DNA of 64,000 bases from Enterococcus faecalis (GCF_029024925.1 NZ_CP118962.1:2658001-2722000), one strand, 5' to 3'; shown: positions 36,486 to 45,103, counted from the stretch's first letter. Notes: a model not told the origin generated them from the letters alone. A program made the numbers and translations.

Positions 36486-37746
36486 TTTCCGTTTCTCCTT
36501 CCAAAAAGAAGATCGCTTGAAGTTCCAAGCGTTTGGCTACTTCTTGGATTTCTGGAATAGTCACGGCATTAATCCGCGCAATCCATTCCTCCGCCGTTAG
36601 CATCGTCTGTGGCATTAATTGGTTCAAGTATTCTTTTTCCAGCCACGCGCCTGCATTATCTAACGCTAAGATATACTGATTTTTTAGCATTGCTTTCGTT
36701 TGTTCAATTTCTAATTCGCTAATCTTACCTAAGCGAATATTTTCCAATTCTGTCGAAATCAAACGCAAGACCTGATTCCGATTTTTGCCATCGATCCCTG
36801 TTTGAACCGTCATGAAGCCACGGAAAGTGTCGATACTACTAGAAGCATAATACGCTAAATGCTCTTTTTCACGGACATTCATAAATAATTTAGAATGCGG
36901 GAAACCGCCAAAAATCCCATTAAACACTTGCAACGCAAAATAATAGCTATCGCCATAATAAATATCCGTGTTGTAAGCCAAGTTTAATTTCGATTGGGCT
37001 AGCACCTCACGCTCGGTCCGCTCTTCAATCACGTTGCGAATTGGTTGATTGTAGAAAATCGCGGCTTTGCCTTCTTCACGAGGCGTAAACGGTAATTGCT
37101 TGAATAACGGCACTAGCTCCGCCTCATTGACATCACCTAAAACAAAAATATCCACTTGATCTTCCGCCAGCATTTTTTGATAATATGCCGCTAATGACGC
37201 CGCTGTTTCCTTAGCTAACGCCGCAACAGTCCCAAAACTAGGGATTTTTTGATCCTCTGATTGATTAAAATAGACACTTTGAAGCGCCAAAGAAGCATAG
37301 GTTTGCTTATCCTCCACAATACTTTCCAAGTACGCTTTCAAGTTCTCTTTCTCCCGTTGGAAGGTTTCTGCCTCAAATTGGCCCGCTTGAATATTGGGGG
37401 CAAAAATAATTTCCTTCAAAAAGTCCACCGCTTCGGCGAGAACCTGACTATCCTGTAAATAATGATCATTGACAATGTTCATAGAAATATTAAACCAATG
37501 TTGATTGCCTTTTTTGGAAACGCCAATCCCAAAGCTGGCGCCGTAAAGTTCCGCCAAACGCTCACTTAACTTGACTTGATTCGGGTAATTCAAGCTGTTG
37601 GTTTCCATTAAACTGGACAACAGCGTTCTTTTTGTAATGGTTTCATGATTTAATCGTGTATTAAAGCGGACTAAAAGACGCACCGTTTTATATTTTTCTG
37701 TAGGAATGACGTGTAAATTCACGCCTTTAACTAATTGAACAGACAT
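36478..37746 (-). CDS. M16 peptidase homologue lacking zinc motif (YmfF-like)
   Basis: A 422-residue M16-family protein. At the position of HxxEH the sequence is LSERLAELYGASFG, so it cannot bind catalytic zinc and is presumably the non-catalytic partner of the protein encoded just downstream (8-nt overlap). The second half keeps the family fold (AYNTDIYYGDSYYFALQVFN; GGFPHSKLFMNVREKEHLAY). Heads the ymfF-ymfH pair, divergent from mscL. Confidence 0.9.
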   Translation of the reverse strand: MSVQLVKGVNLHVIPTEKYKTVRLLVRFNTRLNHETITKRTLLSSLMETNSLNYPNQVKLSERLAELYGASFGIGVSKKGNQHWFNISMNIVNDHYLQDSQVLAEAVDFLKEIIFAPNIQAGQFEAETFQREKENLKAYLESIVEDKQTYASLALQSVYFNQSEDQKIPSFGTVAALAKETAASLAAYYQKMLAEDQVDIFVLGDVNEAELVPLFKQLPFTPREEGKAAIFYNQPIRNVIEERTEREVLAQSKLNLAYNTDIYYGDSYYFALQVFNGIFGGFPHSKLFMNVREKEHLAYYASSSIDTFRGFMTVQTGIDGKNRNQVLRLISTELENIRLGKISELEIEQTKAMLKNQYILALDNAGAWLEKEYLNQLMPQTMLTAEEWIARINAVTIPEIQEVAKRLELQAIFFLEGETEND

Positions 37747-37898
37747 TGCCGCATCGCTCCTTCATTTGCTTCATCTTACCTAAAGAATGCTGTGAAATAT
37801 ATGTATCGCGTAAATTCTAAAGCATTTTTTAATGTTTTTTCCAATAGCTCCATTATAACACAGCTTCAGGTGCTTTCTGAATGATAAGAGTTTTTCAG

Positions 37899-37927
37899 TT
37901 CAAATTTTCAAGAAGATTCGGTATACT
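37899..37927 (+). promoter_or_regulatory. mscL promoter
   Basis: TTCAAA (37899-37904), 17-nt spacer, TATACT (37922-37927), 28 bp before the start codon. Confidence 0.6.
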
Positions 37928-37954
37928 GTTTTTAAAGTGAGGAGGGAAAAAAGA

Positions 37955-38407
37955 ATGATTAAAGAATTTAAAGAGTTTATCATGCGCGGGAGTGTCTTAG
38001 ACCTAGCCGTTGGTGTTGTCATTGGTAGTGCGTTTACAGCGATTGTGACACAAGTGGTGGAAGGCTTGATTACCCCGTTAATTAGTCTGATTTTTGTCTT
38101 GACGACTGGGAAAAAGAGTGCCGACGATGCATTGGGTGCCCTTGTTTATAAAGTCGAAGGCGTTGAATTCAATATTGGTAGCGTGATTAGTGCACTTATT
38201 ACATTTTTAATTACGGCCTTCGTCCTCTTCTTGATTGTCAAAGCGGCGAACAAAATGAAAAACCGTGGCAAAAAAGAAGAAGCGGCAGAAGAAGAAGAAG
38301 TGGTACCAACGAGCGAAGATTACTTAAAAGAAATTCGCGACTTATTAGCGGCGCAAACACCGCCTGCTGAAACTGTCAAAACAGACAGCACCTTCACAGA
38401 GAAATAA
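37955..38407 (+). CDS. mscL: Large-conductance mechanosensitive channel
   Basis: A pressure-relief channel opened by membrane tension in hypo-osmotic shock. About 150 residues: MIKEFKEFIMRGSVLDLAVG and VVIGSAFTAIVT form the N-terminal amphipathic helix and TM1, TM2 is SALITFLITAFVLFLIVKAA, and a charged C-terminal bundle holds KEIRDLLA. I chose the ATG at 37955, 8 nt after GAGGAGGG; the frame opens 6 codons earlier at a GTG overlapping that site. Monocistronic. Confidence 0.96.
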   Translation: MIKEFKEFIMRGSVLDLAVGVVIGSAFTAIVTQVVEGLITPLISLIFVLTTGKKSADDALGALVYKVEGVEFNIGSVISALITFLITAFVLFLIVKAANKMKNRGKKEEAAEEEEVVPTSEDYLKEIRDLLAAQTPPAETVKTDSTFTEK

Positions 38408-38409
38408 GC

Positions 38410-38439
38410 AAAAAGTCATCCTGAAGGGATGACTTTTTT
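38410..38439 (+). terminator. mscL terminator
   Basis: Stem aaaagtcatcc/ggatgactttt with T-run; also close to the end of the converging WxL gene, so may serve both. Confidence 0.85.
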
Positions 38440-38447
38440 GTTTGGAC

Positions 38448-39164
38448 TTAGATTGATGGTCCTGCCACGAGGTTCCAGGTGATGTTGCCTGTGTAGGCGC
38501 CTTTTTTAAGTTGTTGCATTGGTGTAGTGACATTCAATGTCATATTTCTGAAACGTCCTGCCCAAATTCCTTGTCCTTTGCCCACAGTTGCATTCATTAA
38601 TGCAGTGGCGCCACCACCAATTTTTATGCTGGTTCCAATAGCACTAGGGGCTGCTGGATCATCAGCGATATTCATGCCATTTAAAACAGGAGACACTGTA
38701 TAAAAATCTGTTGGAATAGTAACATGTTTTGCATAGTTCATTTCCAACCCAAAATTAATATCACCTGCTAGTTCATCTGCCTCATTATTCATTTTTGTTA
38801 GTTGACCAGTTACATGCCAGCCTTCTTTTGTTCCTCGTAAATCACCCACCATAACAGCTCGTGTGGTTTCATAGGAAGGAAAAATTGCTTGAATAGATGT
38901 TAAATCTTCACCAATTTTTACTGGAGAAAAATCAAAACTTCTTGGAATGGTTACTAAATCAAAATCTGTATTTGGTTGAGTTGGATCTGGATCTACAGAT
39001 CCCATACCAACAGTATTATCCCCTTGATCTGGCAATACGCCCGCCTCAAACTCCGCCTGCACCGGCGTATTCCCTGTCGTCACCGCATGTGCTGAAAGTG
39101 GTGCCAAACTAGCGCCAACTACGGCGCTACTAACCAATAAACTTGCCATTATTTTCTTTTTCAT
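38448..39164 (-). CDS. WxL-domain cell-surface protein 1
   Basis: A secreted protein of 238 residues held non-covalently to the cell wall by its C-terminal WxL domain. Signal peptide about 1-27 (MKKKIMASLLVSSAVVGASL, cleavage near SAHA-V). The WxL motifs are GWHVTGQL (about 133) and the terminal ITWNLVAGPSI. It is paralogous to the gene at 39260-39970: the first about 38 residues and the last about 20 are nearly identical, the middle diverges. Enterococcal WxL proteins often act with DUF916 proteins, but none is encoded here. Confidence 0.92.
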   Translation of the reverse strand: MKKKIMASLLVSSAVVGASLAPLSAHAVTTGNTPVQAEFEAGVLPDQGDNTVGMGSVDPDPTQPNTDFDLVTIPRSFDFSPVKIGEDLTSIQAIFPSYETTRAVMVGDLRGTKEGWHVTGQLTKMNNEADELAGDINFGLEMNYAKHVTIPTDFYTVSPVLNGMNIADDPAAPSAIGTSIKIGGGATALMNATVGKGQGIWAGRFRNMTLNVTTPMQQLKKGAYTGNITWNLVAGPSI

Positions 39165-39198
39165 CTATGCACGCTCCTTTGCTTTCAATTTGTTTATC

Positions 39199-39239
39199 AA
39201 GTACAGAACAGCAAAAGTAACGATTGCTGTTCTGTACTT
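39199..39239. terminator. Terminator between the two WxL genes
   Basis: Perfect 15-bp stem aagtacagaacagca/tgctgttctgtactt with an 11-nt loop. It makes the two genes at least partly independent transcripts. Confidence 0.75.
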
Positions 39240-39259
39240 TATTCTTTCATTTCTTGTAT

Positions 39260-39970
39260 TTAGATTGATGGTCCTGCGACGAGGTTCCAGGTGATGTTGC
39301 CTGTGTAGGCGCCTGCTTTGATGTTATAGGCAGAAGTAGTGATGTTTAAAGCGGTATCAAACATGGATAACCCCCATATTCCTTGTCCTTTGCCAGAAGT
39401 TGCATTAGCAACAAGAACTGCATCGCCTGCTAAAGGAAGGTTCCATAAATCAGGGTTTACACCTTCTGGTCGAGCCTCCATATCTATTGTAGCACCCTGA
39501 TTTGTATATTGGTTAGTGCTTTCATCATATCTCAATGCATAAAAGCCATTAACACCAATAGTAATATTTCCTTCTAAACTTTCATCTCCTAGCTTCATAC
39601 CATCTGACTGAGCAGTAACATGCCAGCCCTCTTTCGTTCCCCGTAAATCACCTATACCAATAGCTTCCGTGTGTCCATTACGACCTGCATCGTTTTTATT
39701 AGGAATAGGTTTGGTTAAATCATCTGAAATAGAAAGCTTACCAAAATCATATTCCCTTGGAATAAATATTAAATCAAAATTACTATTTGTAGCACCTGGA
39801 TCTGGTCTTACTGTATTCGGATCTCCACCAGCATCTGGCAACATACCCCCACCAAACTCCACCTGCACCGGCGTATTCCCTGTCGTCACCGCCTGTGCCG
39901 AAAGTGGTGCCAAACTTGCGCCAACTACGGCACTACCAACCAATAAACTTGCCATTATTTTCTTTTTCAT
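39260..39970 (-). CDS. WxL-domain cell-surface protein 2
   Basis: A 236-residue paralogue of the neighbouring gene. Signal peptide MKKKIMASLLVGSAVVGASL with predicted cleavage near SAQA-V; motifs GWHVTAQ (about 117) and ITWNLVAGPSI at the C-terminus. The central region differs (for example ISDDLTKPIPNKNDAGRNGH and RYDESTNQYTNQGATI), so the two may bind different partners. Shine-Dalgarno AAAGGAGATG precedes the ATG. Confidence 0.92.
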   Translation of the reverse strand: MKKKIMASLLVGSAVVGASLAPLSAQAVTTGNTPVQVEFGGGMLPDAGGDPNTVRPDPGATNSNFDLIFIPREYDFGKLSISDDLTKPIPNKNDAGRNGHTEAIGIGDLRGTKEGWHVTAQSDGMKLGDESLEGNITIGVNGFYALRYDESTNQYTNQGATIDMEARPEGVNPDLWNLPLAGDAVLVANATSGKGQGIWGLSMFDTALNITTSAYNIKAGAYTGNITWNLVAGPSI

Positions 39971-40046
39971 ATGTACATCTCCTTTAACATCTTGAATTCC
40001 CAGTGCGCCCTAGTTGTTTCTTCGGTGCTACTGAAGCTATGGCTTT

Positions 40047-40052
40047 ATTATA
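40047..40052 (-). promoter_or_regulatory. Probable -10 element for WxL gene 2
   Basis: Consensus TATAAT on the minus strand 77 bp upstream of the start; no good -35 is seen. The 395-bp gap 39971-40365 holds only this and the hairpin at 40222-40272. Confidence 0.4.
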
Positions 40053-40221
40053 CAAGATTCCCCCTTGTCTGTGATTTTAAATATTGAACAGTTCTTGCAA
40101 AAAAACAACATTTCCTTTAAAAGCAACGTTTCCCCTTAGTTTAAAGGCTTTTTTTCAACACTTATTGATATTTTTGGCTGTTATTTAATGTTTTTTCCGA
40201 AAAAATGCTTTAATAAACAAC

Positions 40222-40272
40222 GAGAAAACGTCACAAAGTAGAGGTCAAACTCTAACTTTGTGACGTTTTCTC
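40222..40272. terminator. Long hairpin between WxL gene 2 and treR
   Basis: Perfect 18-bp stem gagaaaacgtcacaaagt with its complement around a loop that can add four more pairs. Probable treR terminator, though the T-run is poor. Confidence 0.65.
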
Positions 40273-40365
40273 CTAAAATCTTATACATTTATTCGCAGAT
40301 GCAGCGAAAAAACCGTAATTTTTTATTTAATGACAGCCGTTTTTATATTTGTTCGTCACTAAGAC

Positions 40366-41079
40366 TTACAATTTACGGCGACGGGCGAATTCCACAAACT
40401 TAAATTTGTTTAAGCGGTGACGAGATTCTGTATAGCCAAAACAGCGGGTATCTTCCAAGTTCATGATACTACGGACCACGACGACATGATTGCCTTCCAC
40501 TTCACCAATCAGCTGCTTGTCCATCTCTGTGAGCGGTTCCACGGTAATTTCTTTCTGGGCATAACTAATCGCCAAGCCAAGGTCGTTTTCCAGATAATCG
40601 AAAATCGAATCTTCGGCACGGTGCTTCGGCAGTTCTGGGACAATCTCTTTAATCAAGTAATCAATATCTAAAATATCGACTTCCCCTTCAATCTCCCGTT
40701 GCCGAACTAAGCGCCACACAGGGGCCCCTTCCGTCCAACCAGTCAACTGAGCCAAGTTGCGCTCCACAGGAATTTCTTCTAAGGAAACCACATGAGTATG
40801 ACTTTCAATATGTTGCGTTTGTTGTAACTCCTTGTAACTGGTCACCCCTGAAATAGGAAAATTAAACTTTTTAAAGTTGAGCACAATCGAGCCTTTGCCT
40901 TGTTTTTTCTGAATGTAGCCAGCGTTAATCAGTAAATTCAAGGCTTTCCGAATTGTTTCACGGGAAACATTGTAAGTTTCCACTAATTGATTTTCACTAG
41001 GTAATAAATCGCCTGGCTGATAGTCGCCTTGGACAATTTGTTGTTCTAATTCTAAAAATATGTCATGAAACTTGTTCAT
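40366..41079 (-). CDS. treR: GntR/UTRA-family repressor (TreR-like)
   Basis: A 237-residue regulator with an N-terminal GntR winged helix (about 5-68, LPSENQLVETYNVSRETIRK) and a UTRA ligand domain (about 90-230). The ending HRLNKFKFVEFARRRKL is characteristic of trehalose repressors (TreR), which respond to trehalose 6-phosphate. It is divergent from the GH65-pgmB genes and probably represses them. Ligand assignment is by resemblance. A GmuR-like cellobiose or mannan regulator is less likely. Confidence 0.82.
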   Translation of the reverse strand: MNKFHDIFLELEQQIVQGDYQPGDLLPSENQLVETYNVSRETIRKALNLLINAGYIQKKQGKGSIVLNFKKFNFPISGVTSYKELQQTQHIESHTHVVSLEEIPVERNLAQLTGWTEGAPVWRLVRQREIEGEVDILDIDYLIKEIVPELPKHRAEDSIFDYLENDLGLAISYAQKEITVEPLTEMDKQLIGEVEGNHVVVVRSIMNLEDTRCFGYTESRHRLNKFKFVEFARRRKL

Positions 41080-41296
41080 GCCGATCCTCCTCTACCAACA
41101 ATTTCTTTTCTAAAAGCATAGCATATTCCCTCCGAAAAACCTAGAGCTGGTCAGAAAAATCCCCCGCACTTTCTGCCTTGCTTGCGCCACAAACTCCCCC
41201 AGCCAAACCACTGCTTGACCGCCTTTTTTTCGGACCCAGCGCAGTCGGTTGCTGCCCCCTTCTGGAAAAGTTTTCCCAAGAATCTAGGGAAAATCC

Positions 41297-41325
41297 TTGT
41301 AATTCTGATTCGTTCATACTATACT
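41297..41325 (+). promoter_or_regulatory. Promoter of the GH65-pgmB operon
   Basis: TTGTAA (41297-41302), 17-nt spacer, TATACT (41320-41325), 48 bp before the start codon. Confidence 0.75.
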
Positions 41326-41340
41326 GTAGTCAAACGAAAC

Positions 41341-41353
41341 ATGTCTATACAAG
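41341..41353. promoter_or_regulatory. Candidate TreR operator
   Basis: atgtctatacaag resembles the TreR site core TTGTNTANACAA, placed just downstream of the transcription start, suitable for repression. Motif match only. Confidence 0.4.
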
Positions 41354-41373
41354 TTCACAAGGAGGCGCCAAAC

Positions 41374-44085
41374 ATGACCATTTTAGAATTAACATTCGCA
41401 ACGAACCAACTAACGACGACTTTTTTTAACCATAAATTGGAACCGCTTCATCAAAAAACATTCCCTTTTGAAGCTTTGACTATCGAAGAAACGGTTCCTG
41501 AACTGTGCCAATTGATTGTGGCAGAGGCTGCGCCGATTCTGGGGGGGATTGTGGCTGATTTCCCAGCGGATTTCTTTTCGCCAGAGGAAACGTTGGCGCT
41601 GGTTCCGCAAGCGGTGATTCAAGCATTCGCGGAACAGTTGAACACGCCACTTTTAACGGCAGCCGAACAAGCGGCGGCACCGAATCTGCTGGCAGCATTT
41701 GAAGAAAAACGGCAGTATTTGGCTTGGCATTTGGACTATTATGGCTACGTGCCTGGGAAAAATGAATATGCGGTGGAGTCCCTGTTAACTGTCGGCAATG
41801 GTTTTTTAGGTTTGCGCGGCACGACACCTGAGATGACGATTTCTGATGATCATTATCCAGCGACCTACATTGCGGGGCTTTATAATACAGCGGCTTCGGA
41901 AGTTGCGGGTCAAGTAGTGGAAAATGAAGATTTCGTCAATGCTCCTGACAACCAACACATCGCTTTAAAAATTGGCGATGCCACTGACTGGTTAACGATT
42001 TCTCCAGACACGCTACAACAATTACATCGTCAATTGAACTTGAAAACGGGATTGCTTGTCGCAGAAATGATTTTGAAAGATGCGGACAATCAGCAAATTA
42101 AATTAACGACGAAAAAAATCGCCAATATGGCACAGCCGAATGACTATCATCTGCAATATACGTTTGAGCCGTTAAACTTTTCAGCCCCAATTACTTTGAA
42201 AACCGTCACTGATGGCAGTGTCTACAACTATAACGTGGCGCGGTATCGTAACTTAACGGCGAAACATTTTCAGGTGACAGCATTAAGCGCGCAGGAAAAC
42301 AAAACCGTGATTGAGGTTTGTACCAATCAATCCAACTTAAGCGTCCGAGAAACGGCCTTGATAACCGGTGATTTTTTTGAAAAAGAAGCCATTATGATTC
42401 AAGAAGAAGCGGAAAAAATCGCCCAAGTGGTGACCGTGATGGCGCACCAAGGAACGCGCTATACGCTAGAAAAGCAAGTCTTTGTGCAAGCCAGCCACGC
42501 CGAACAAAGTTGGCAGGTACCGTTTACGCCGAAGGACTCTTTTGCGGCCGCCGCTCAGGAAAGCGCCCGCGCTTGGCAAACCCTTTGGCAACAAGCCAAC
42601 ATTACCGTGACAGGCGATTTGATGTCTCAAAAACTTTTACGGATTCACAGTTATCACTTGCTGGCTTCGGCTTCGCCTTTTAGTAACCAAGCGCAAGCAT
42701 TGGACGTCTCGATTACCGCCCGAGGCTTGCACGGTGAAGCGTATCGTGGACATATTTTCTGGGATGAAATTTTTATTTTACCTTTTTATATTCAACATTA
42801 TCCTGACACAGCGAAACAATTGTTGCTGTATCGCTACCATCGATTAGAGAAGGCGAAGGAAAATGCGGCGGCCAGCCAGTATCGTGGCGCAATGTATCCG
42901 TGGCAATCAGGTCGTGATGGGCGTGAAACCACGCAAAAACTTCACTTAAATCCGTTGAATGGACATTGGGGCGAGGATCATAGCATTCTGCAACGACATG
43001 TGTCCTTAGCGATTGCTTACAATGCTTGGTTGTATTGGCATAGTACACAGGATCATGAATTTATGAAACAATATGGCGGCGAAATGTTGTTAGAAATCGC
43101 TCAATTTTGGAACAGCGCTGCGACGTTAGATGACGCAACAGGACGGTTCTTTATTGATAAAGTGATGGGACCTGATGAGTTTCACGAGGGCTATCCAGAC
43201 CAAGCGGAAAGCGGCTTGAAAAACAACGCCTATACGAATTTGATGGTGGTTTGGCTATTCGAAGAATTAACCAACATTTTGGCACTTTTCTCTGAGGAAG
43301 AACAGGCACAACTTTTTGCCAAAACGCAGACCTCTTCGGCTGATTTAGCCCGCATGCAACAAATTCAAAATTCACTGGAAATTGAAGTTAATTCTGACGG
43401 TATTATTGCGCAATATGAAGGGTATTTCGGCTTAAAAGAGATTGACTGGGCGGCGATGAAAGAGAAATACGGCAATATTTACCGCATGGATCGAATTTTA
43501 AAAGCCGAAGGGGAATCTCCCGATGATTACAAAGTGGCGAAACAAGCCGACACGTTAATGTTGTTCTACAACTTAGACAAAACTCGGGTGGATCAAATTT
43601 TAGAAGATTTAGGGTATCAATTGCCTGCGGATTATTTGGAAAAAAATCTTTTGTATTATCTAAAACGGACGTCTCATGGTTCGACTTTGTCACGAATTGT
43701 TCATGCCCAATTGGCAGAAATGGCGCAATTCCATGAGCTATCTTGGCAACTTTATCAAGAAGCGTTGTATTCCGATTATCGTGACATTCAAGGTGGCACG
43801 ACCGCTGAAGGGATTCATACAGGGGTCATGGCTGCGACGATCCACGTTACTTTAGCAACGTATGCAGGCGTTGACACGCGCCAGAACGAGTTATCAATTT
43901 GTCCAAACTTACCTGAACATTGGCAAGCGCTGGCGTTCCAGTTTATTCATCAAGGCGTGACGTATCAATTTTCATTAACACAAACCAGTGTCACGATTAC
44001 AGCAGATAAAGACACACAATTATTGGTTCAGGGCGCGTTGATTCCGTTAACCGCCGAACGACCAAAAGAAGTACATTATCAATAA
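41374..44085 (+). CDS. GH65 phosphorylase (trehalose-6-phosphate or maltose type) with N-terminal extension
   Basis: Phosphorolytic cleavage of an alpha-glucoside, giving beta-glucose 1-phosphate for the next gene's enzyme. About 903 residues. The GH65 N-domain starts near 115 (YYGYVPGKNEYAVESLLTVG), followed by the catalytic barrel with FWDEIF, catalytic acid Glu602 in MGPDEFHEG, and the phosphate site TSHGSTLS. The first about 115 residues are not part of canonical GH65 and make it longer than the usual 750-780. ATG at 41374 has AAGGAGG 8 nt upstream. TreR nearby favours trehalose 6-phosphate as substrate; maltose or kojibiose phosphorylase is possible. Confidence 0.88.
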   Translation: MTILELTFATNQLTTTFFNHKLEPLHQKTFPFEALTIEETVPELCQLIVAEAAPILGGIVADFPADFFSPEETLALVPQAVIQAFAEQLNTPLLTAAEQAAAPNLLAAFEEKRQYLAWHLDYYGYVPGKNEYAVESLLTVGNGFLGLRGTTPEMTISDDHYPATYIAGLYNTAASEVAGQVVENEDFVNAPDNQHIALKIGDATDWLTISPDTLQQLHRQLNLKTGLLVAEMILKDADNQQIKLTTKKIANMAQPNDYHLQYTFEPLNFSAPITLKTVTDGSVYNYNVARYRNLTAKHFQVTALSAQENKTVIEVCTNQSNLSVRETALITGDFFEKEAIMIQEEAEKIAQVVTVMAHQGTRYTLEKQVFVQASHAEQSWQVPFTPKDSFAAAAQESARAWQTLWQQANITVTGDLMSQKLLRIHSYHLLASASPFSNQAQALDVSITARGLHGEAYRGHIFWDEIFILPFYIQHYPDTAKQLLLYRYHRLEKAKENAAASQYRGAMYPWQSGRDGRETTQKLHLNPLNGHWGEDHSILQRHVSLAIAYNAWLYWHSTQDHEFMKQYGGEMLLEIAQFWNSAATLDDATGRFFIDKVMGPDEFHEGYPDQAESGLKNNAYTNLMVVWLFEELTNILALFSEEEQAQLFAKTQTSSADLARMQQIQNSLEIEVNSDGIIAQYEGYFGLKEIDWAAMKEKYGNIYRMDRILKAEGESPDDYKVAKQADTLMLFYNLDKTRVDQILEDLGYQLPADYLEKNLLYYLKRTSHGSTLSRIVHAQLAEMAQFHELSWQLYQEALYSDYRDIQGGTTAEGIHTGVMAATIHVTLATYAGVDTRQNELSICPNLPEHWQALAFQFIHQGVTYQFSLTQTSVTITADKDTQLLVQGALIPLTAERPKEVHYQ

Positions 44086-44099
44086 AGGAGCGAACCACA

Positions 44100-44750
44100 A
44101 TGACGATTGGATTTATTTTTGATTTGGATGGTGTCATTACTGACACCGCCAAATTTCATTATCAAGCTTGGAAAGCGTTGGCCGATTCGCTAGGTATCCC
44201 CATTGACGAAACCTTCAACGAAACATTAAAAGGCATTAGTCGGATGGATTCCTTGGACCGCATTTTAGCCCATGGCCACCGTGAAAATGCGTTTATTCCA
44301 GCAGAAAAAGAAGCCTTAGCTCAGCAAAAAAATGACCACTACGTTCAATTATTAGAACATTTAACGACAGAAGATGTTTTACCTGGTGTCGTGCCATTGC
44401 TACAGCAAGCCCAAGCACGTCACATTCCCTGTGCCGTGGCTTCGGCTTCAAAAAACGCGCCCCTGATTTTGGAAAAATTAGGCGTGCGCGCGTACTTCGC
44501 CACAATTGTCGATCCCGACTCGTTAAGCAAAGGCAAACCTGATCCTGAAATCTTTTTAGCCGCCGCTGACAGTATTGGCGTGCTACCGCAAAACGCCATT
44601 GGCTTTGAAGATGCACAATCAGGCATTGACGGCTTGAAAGCCGCGGGCATCTATGCCGTCGGCTTGTCGGCCAGCCAACCCTTAATCGGAGCCGACATGC
44701 AAGTCTCTGAAATGACTGAACTAAGCGTTGATGCACTGCTCAATCGCTAA
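44100..44750 (+). CDS. pgmB: Beta-phosphoglucomutase
   Basis: Converts beta-glucose 1-phosphate to glucose 6-phosphate. A 216-residue HAD-family enzyme with FDLDGVITDTAKFH (nucleophile Asp9, acid/base Asp11), cap residues GISRMDSLDRIL, SASKNA, SKGKPDPEIF (Lys) and FEDAQSGIDG (metal Asp). Full length. It follows the GH65 phosphorylase by 14 bp with AAAGGAG, completing the phosphorylase-mutase pathway. Confidence 0.96.
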   Translation: MTIGFIFDLDGVITDTAKFHYQAWKALADSLGIPIDETFNETLKGISRMDSLDRILAHGHRENAFIPAEKEALAQQKNDHYVQLLEHLTTEDVLPGVVPLLQQAQARHIPCAVASASKNAPLILEKLGVRAYFATIVDPDSLSKGKPDPEIFLAAADSIGVLPQNAIGFEDAQSGIDGLKAAGIYAVGLSASQPLIGADMQVSEMTELSVDALLNR

Positions 44751-44780
44751 AGAAGGACAAGAACCTTTAGCAGCAGGCAC

Positions 44781-44827
44781 CTCTTTTCATCTACATTGTA
44801 TCTATGCTAGAATGTAGATGAAAAGAG
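44781..44827. repeat. Perfect 17-bp inverted repeat around an antisense-RNA promoter
   Basis: ctcttttcatctacatt (44781-44797) and its exact complement at 44811-44827, with a 13-nt loop containing most of an extended -10 (TGC TAGAAT at 44808-44813). The right arm is part of the RNA element duplicated at 45887. There is no T-run on either side, so it may be recombination-derived or a regulatory structure. Confidence 0.7.
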
Positions 44828-44884
44828 TGAGATGCGTCAACACACCTCTTTAGTGTAGAGCCGTTTAAGACGCGGTGACCAATT
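44806..44884 (+). ncRNA. Partial copy of the antisense (antitoxin) RNA gene
   Basis: Seventy-nine bp nearly identical to 45887-45963: shared TAGAAT promoter element, gtagatgaaaagag leader, the block gtgtagagccgttt and the ggtgacc box. No toxin frame is found opposite it, so it is an orphan or decayed copy, or a decoy RNA. Transcription is inferred from the promoter-like sequence. Confidence 0.5.
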
Positions 44885-44923
44885 TTTTATTGTCATTACA
44901 CTACTTTATTGGATTAAAAAGGA

Positions 44924-44952
44924 TTGAGTTGAACGTGGTTCTGTGGTAGACT
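44924..44952 (+). promoter_or_regulatory. Promoter of the repeat RNA/PBECR4 cassette
   Basis: TTGAGT (44924-44929), 17-nt spacer, TAGACT (44947-44952) with a TG at the extended -10. Directs transcription into the repeats and the toxin-like gene. Confidence 0.55.
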
Positions 44953-45011
44953 TTTATTAGAAACAAGTAGATGTTTCTTGATGATCAGGCATCATAATAA
45001 CTCAATACTGA

Positions 45012-45103
45012 AATCGGAAGTAATAGCCGATAGTTGGCGAGCAACAGAAAAACTCGATATAGAATTGGACGTAGAGCCAATAGTTGGTGAGCAACAGAAA
45101 AAC
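45012..45103 (+). ncRNA. Tandem ~41-nt repeats, candidate RNA antitoxin
   Basis: Two imperfect copies: 45012-45052 and 45063-45103, with exact 50-nt spacing in the core. The core reads agcc(g/a)atagttgg(c/t)gag followed by caacagaaaaac. Both copies fold a small hairpin, gcc...ggc or ggt, and the two core substitutions keep pairing through G-U and A-U changes. They precede a terminator and a toxin-like gene, as in type III toxin-antitoxin loci. A repeat number of two is at the low end for such RNAs. Confidence 0.45.

Noticed and set aside
41182-41373. Upstream extension of the GH65 frame by 64 codons.
   Set aside because: It would place the promoter and the putative TreR operator inside the coding sequence; the ATG at 41374 has a strong site.
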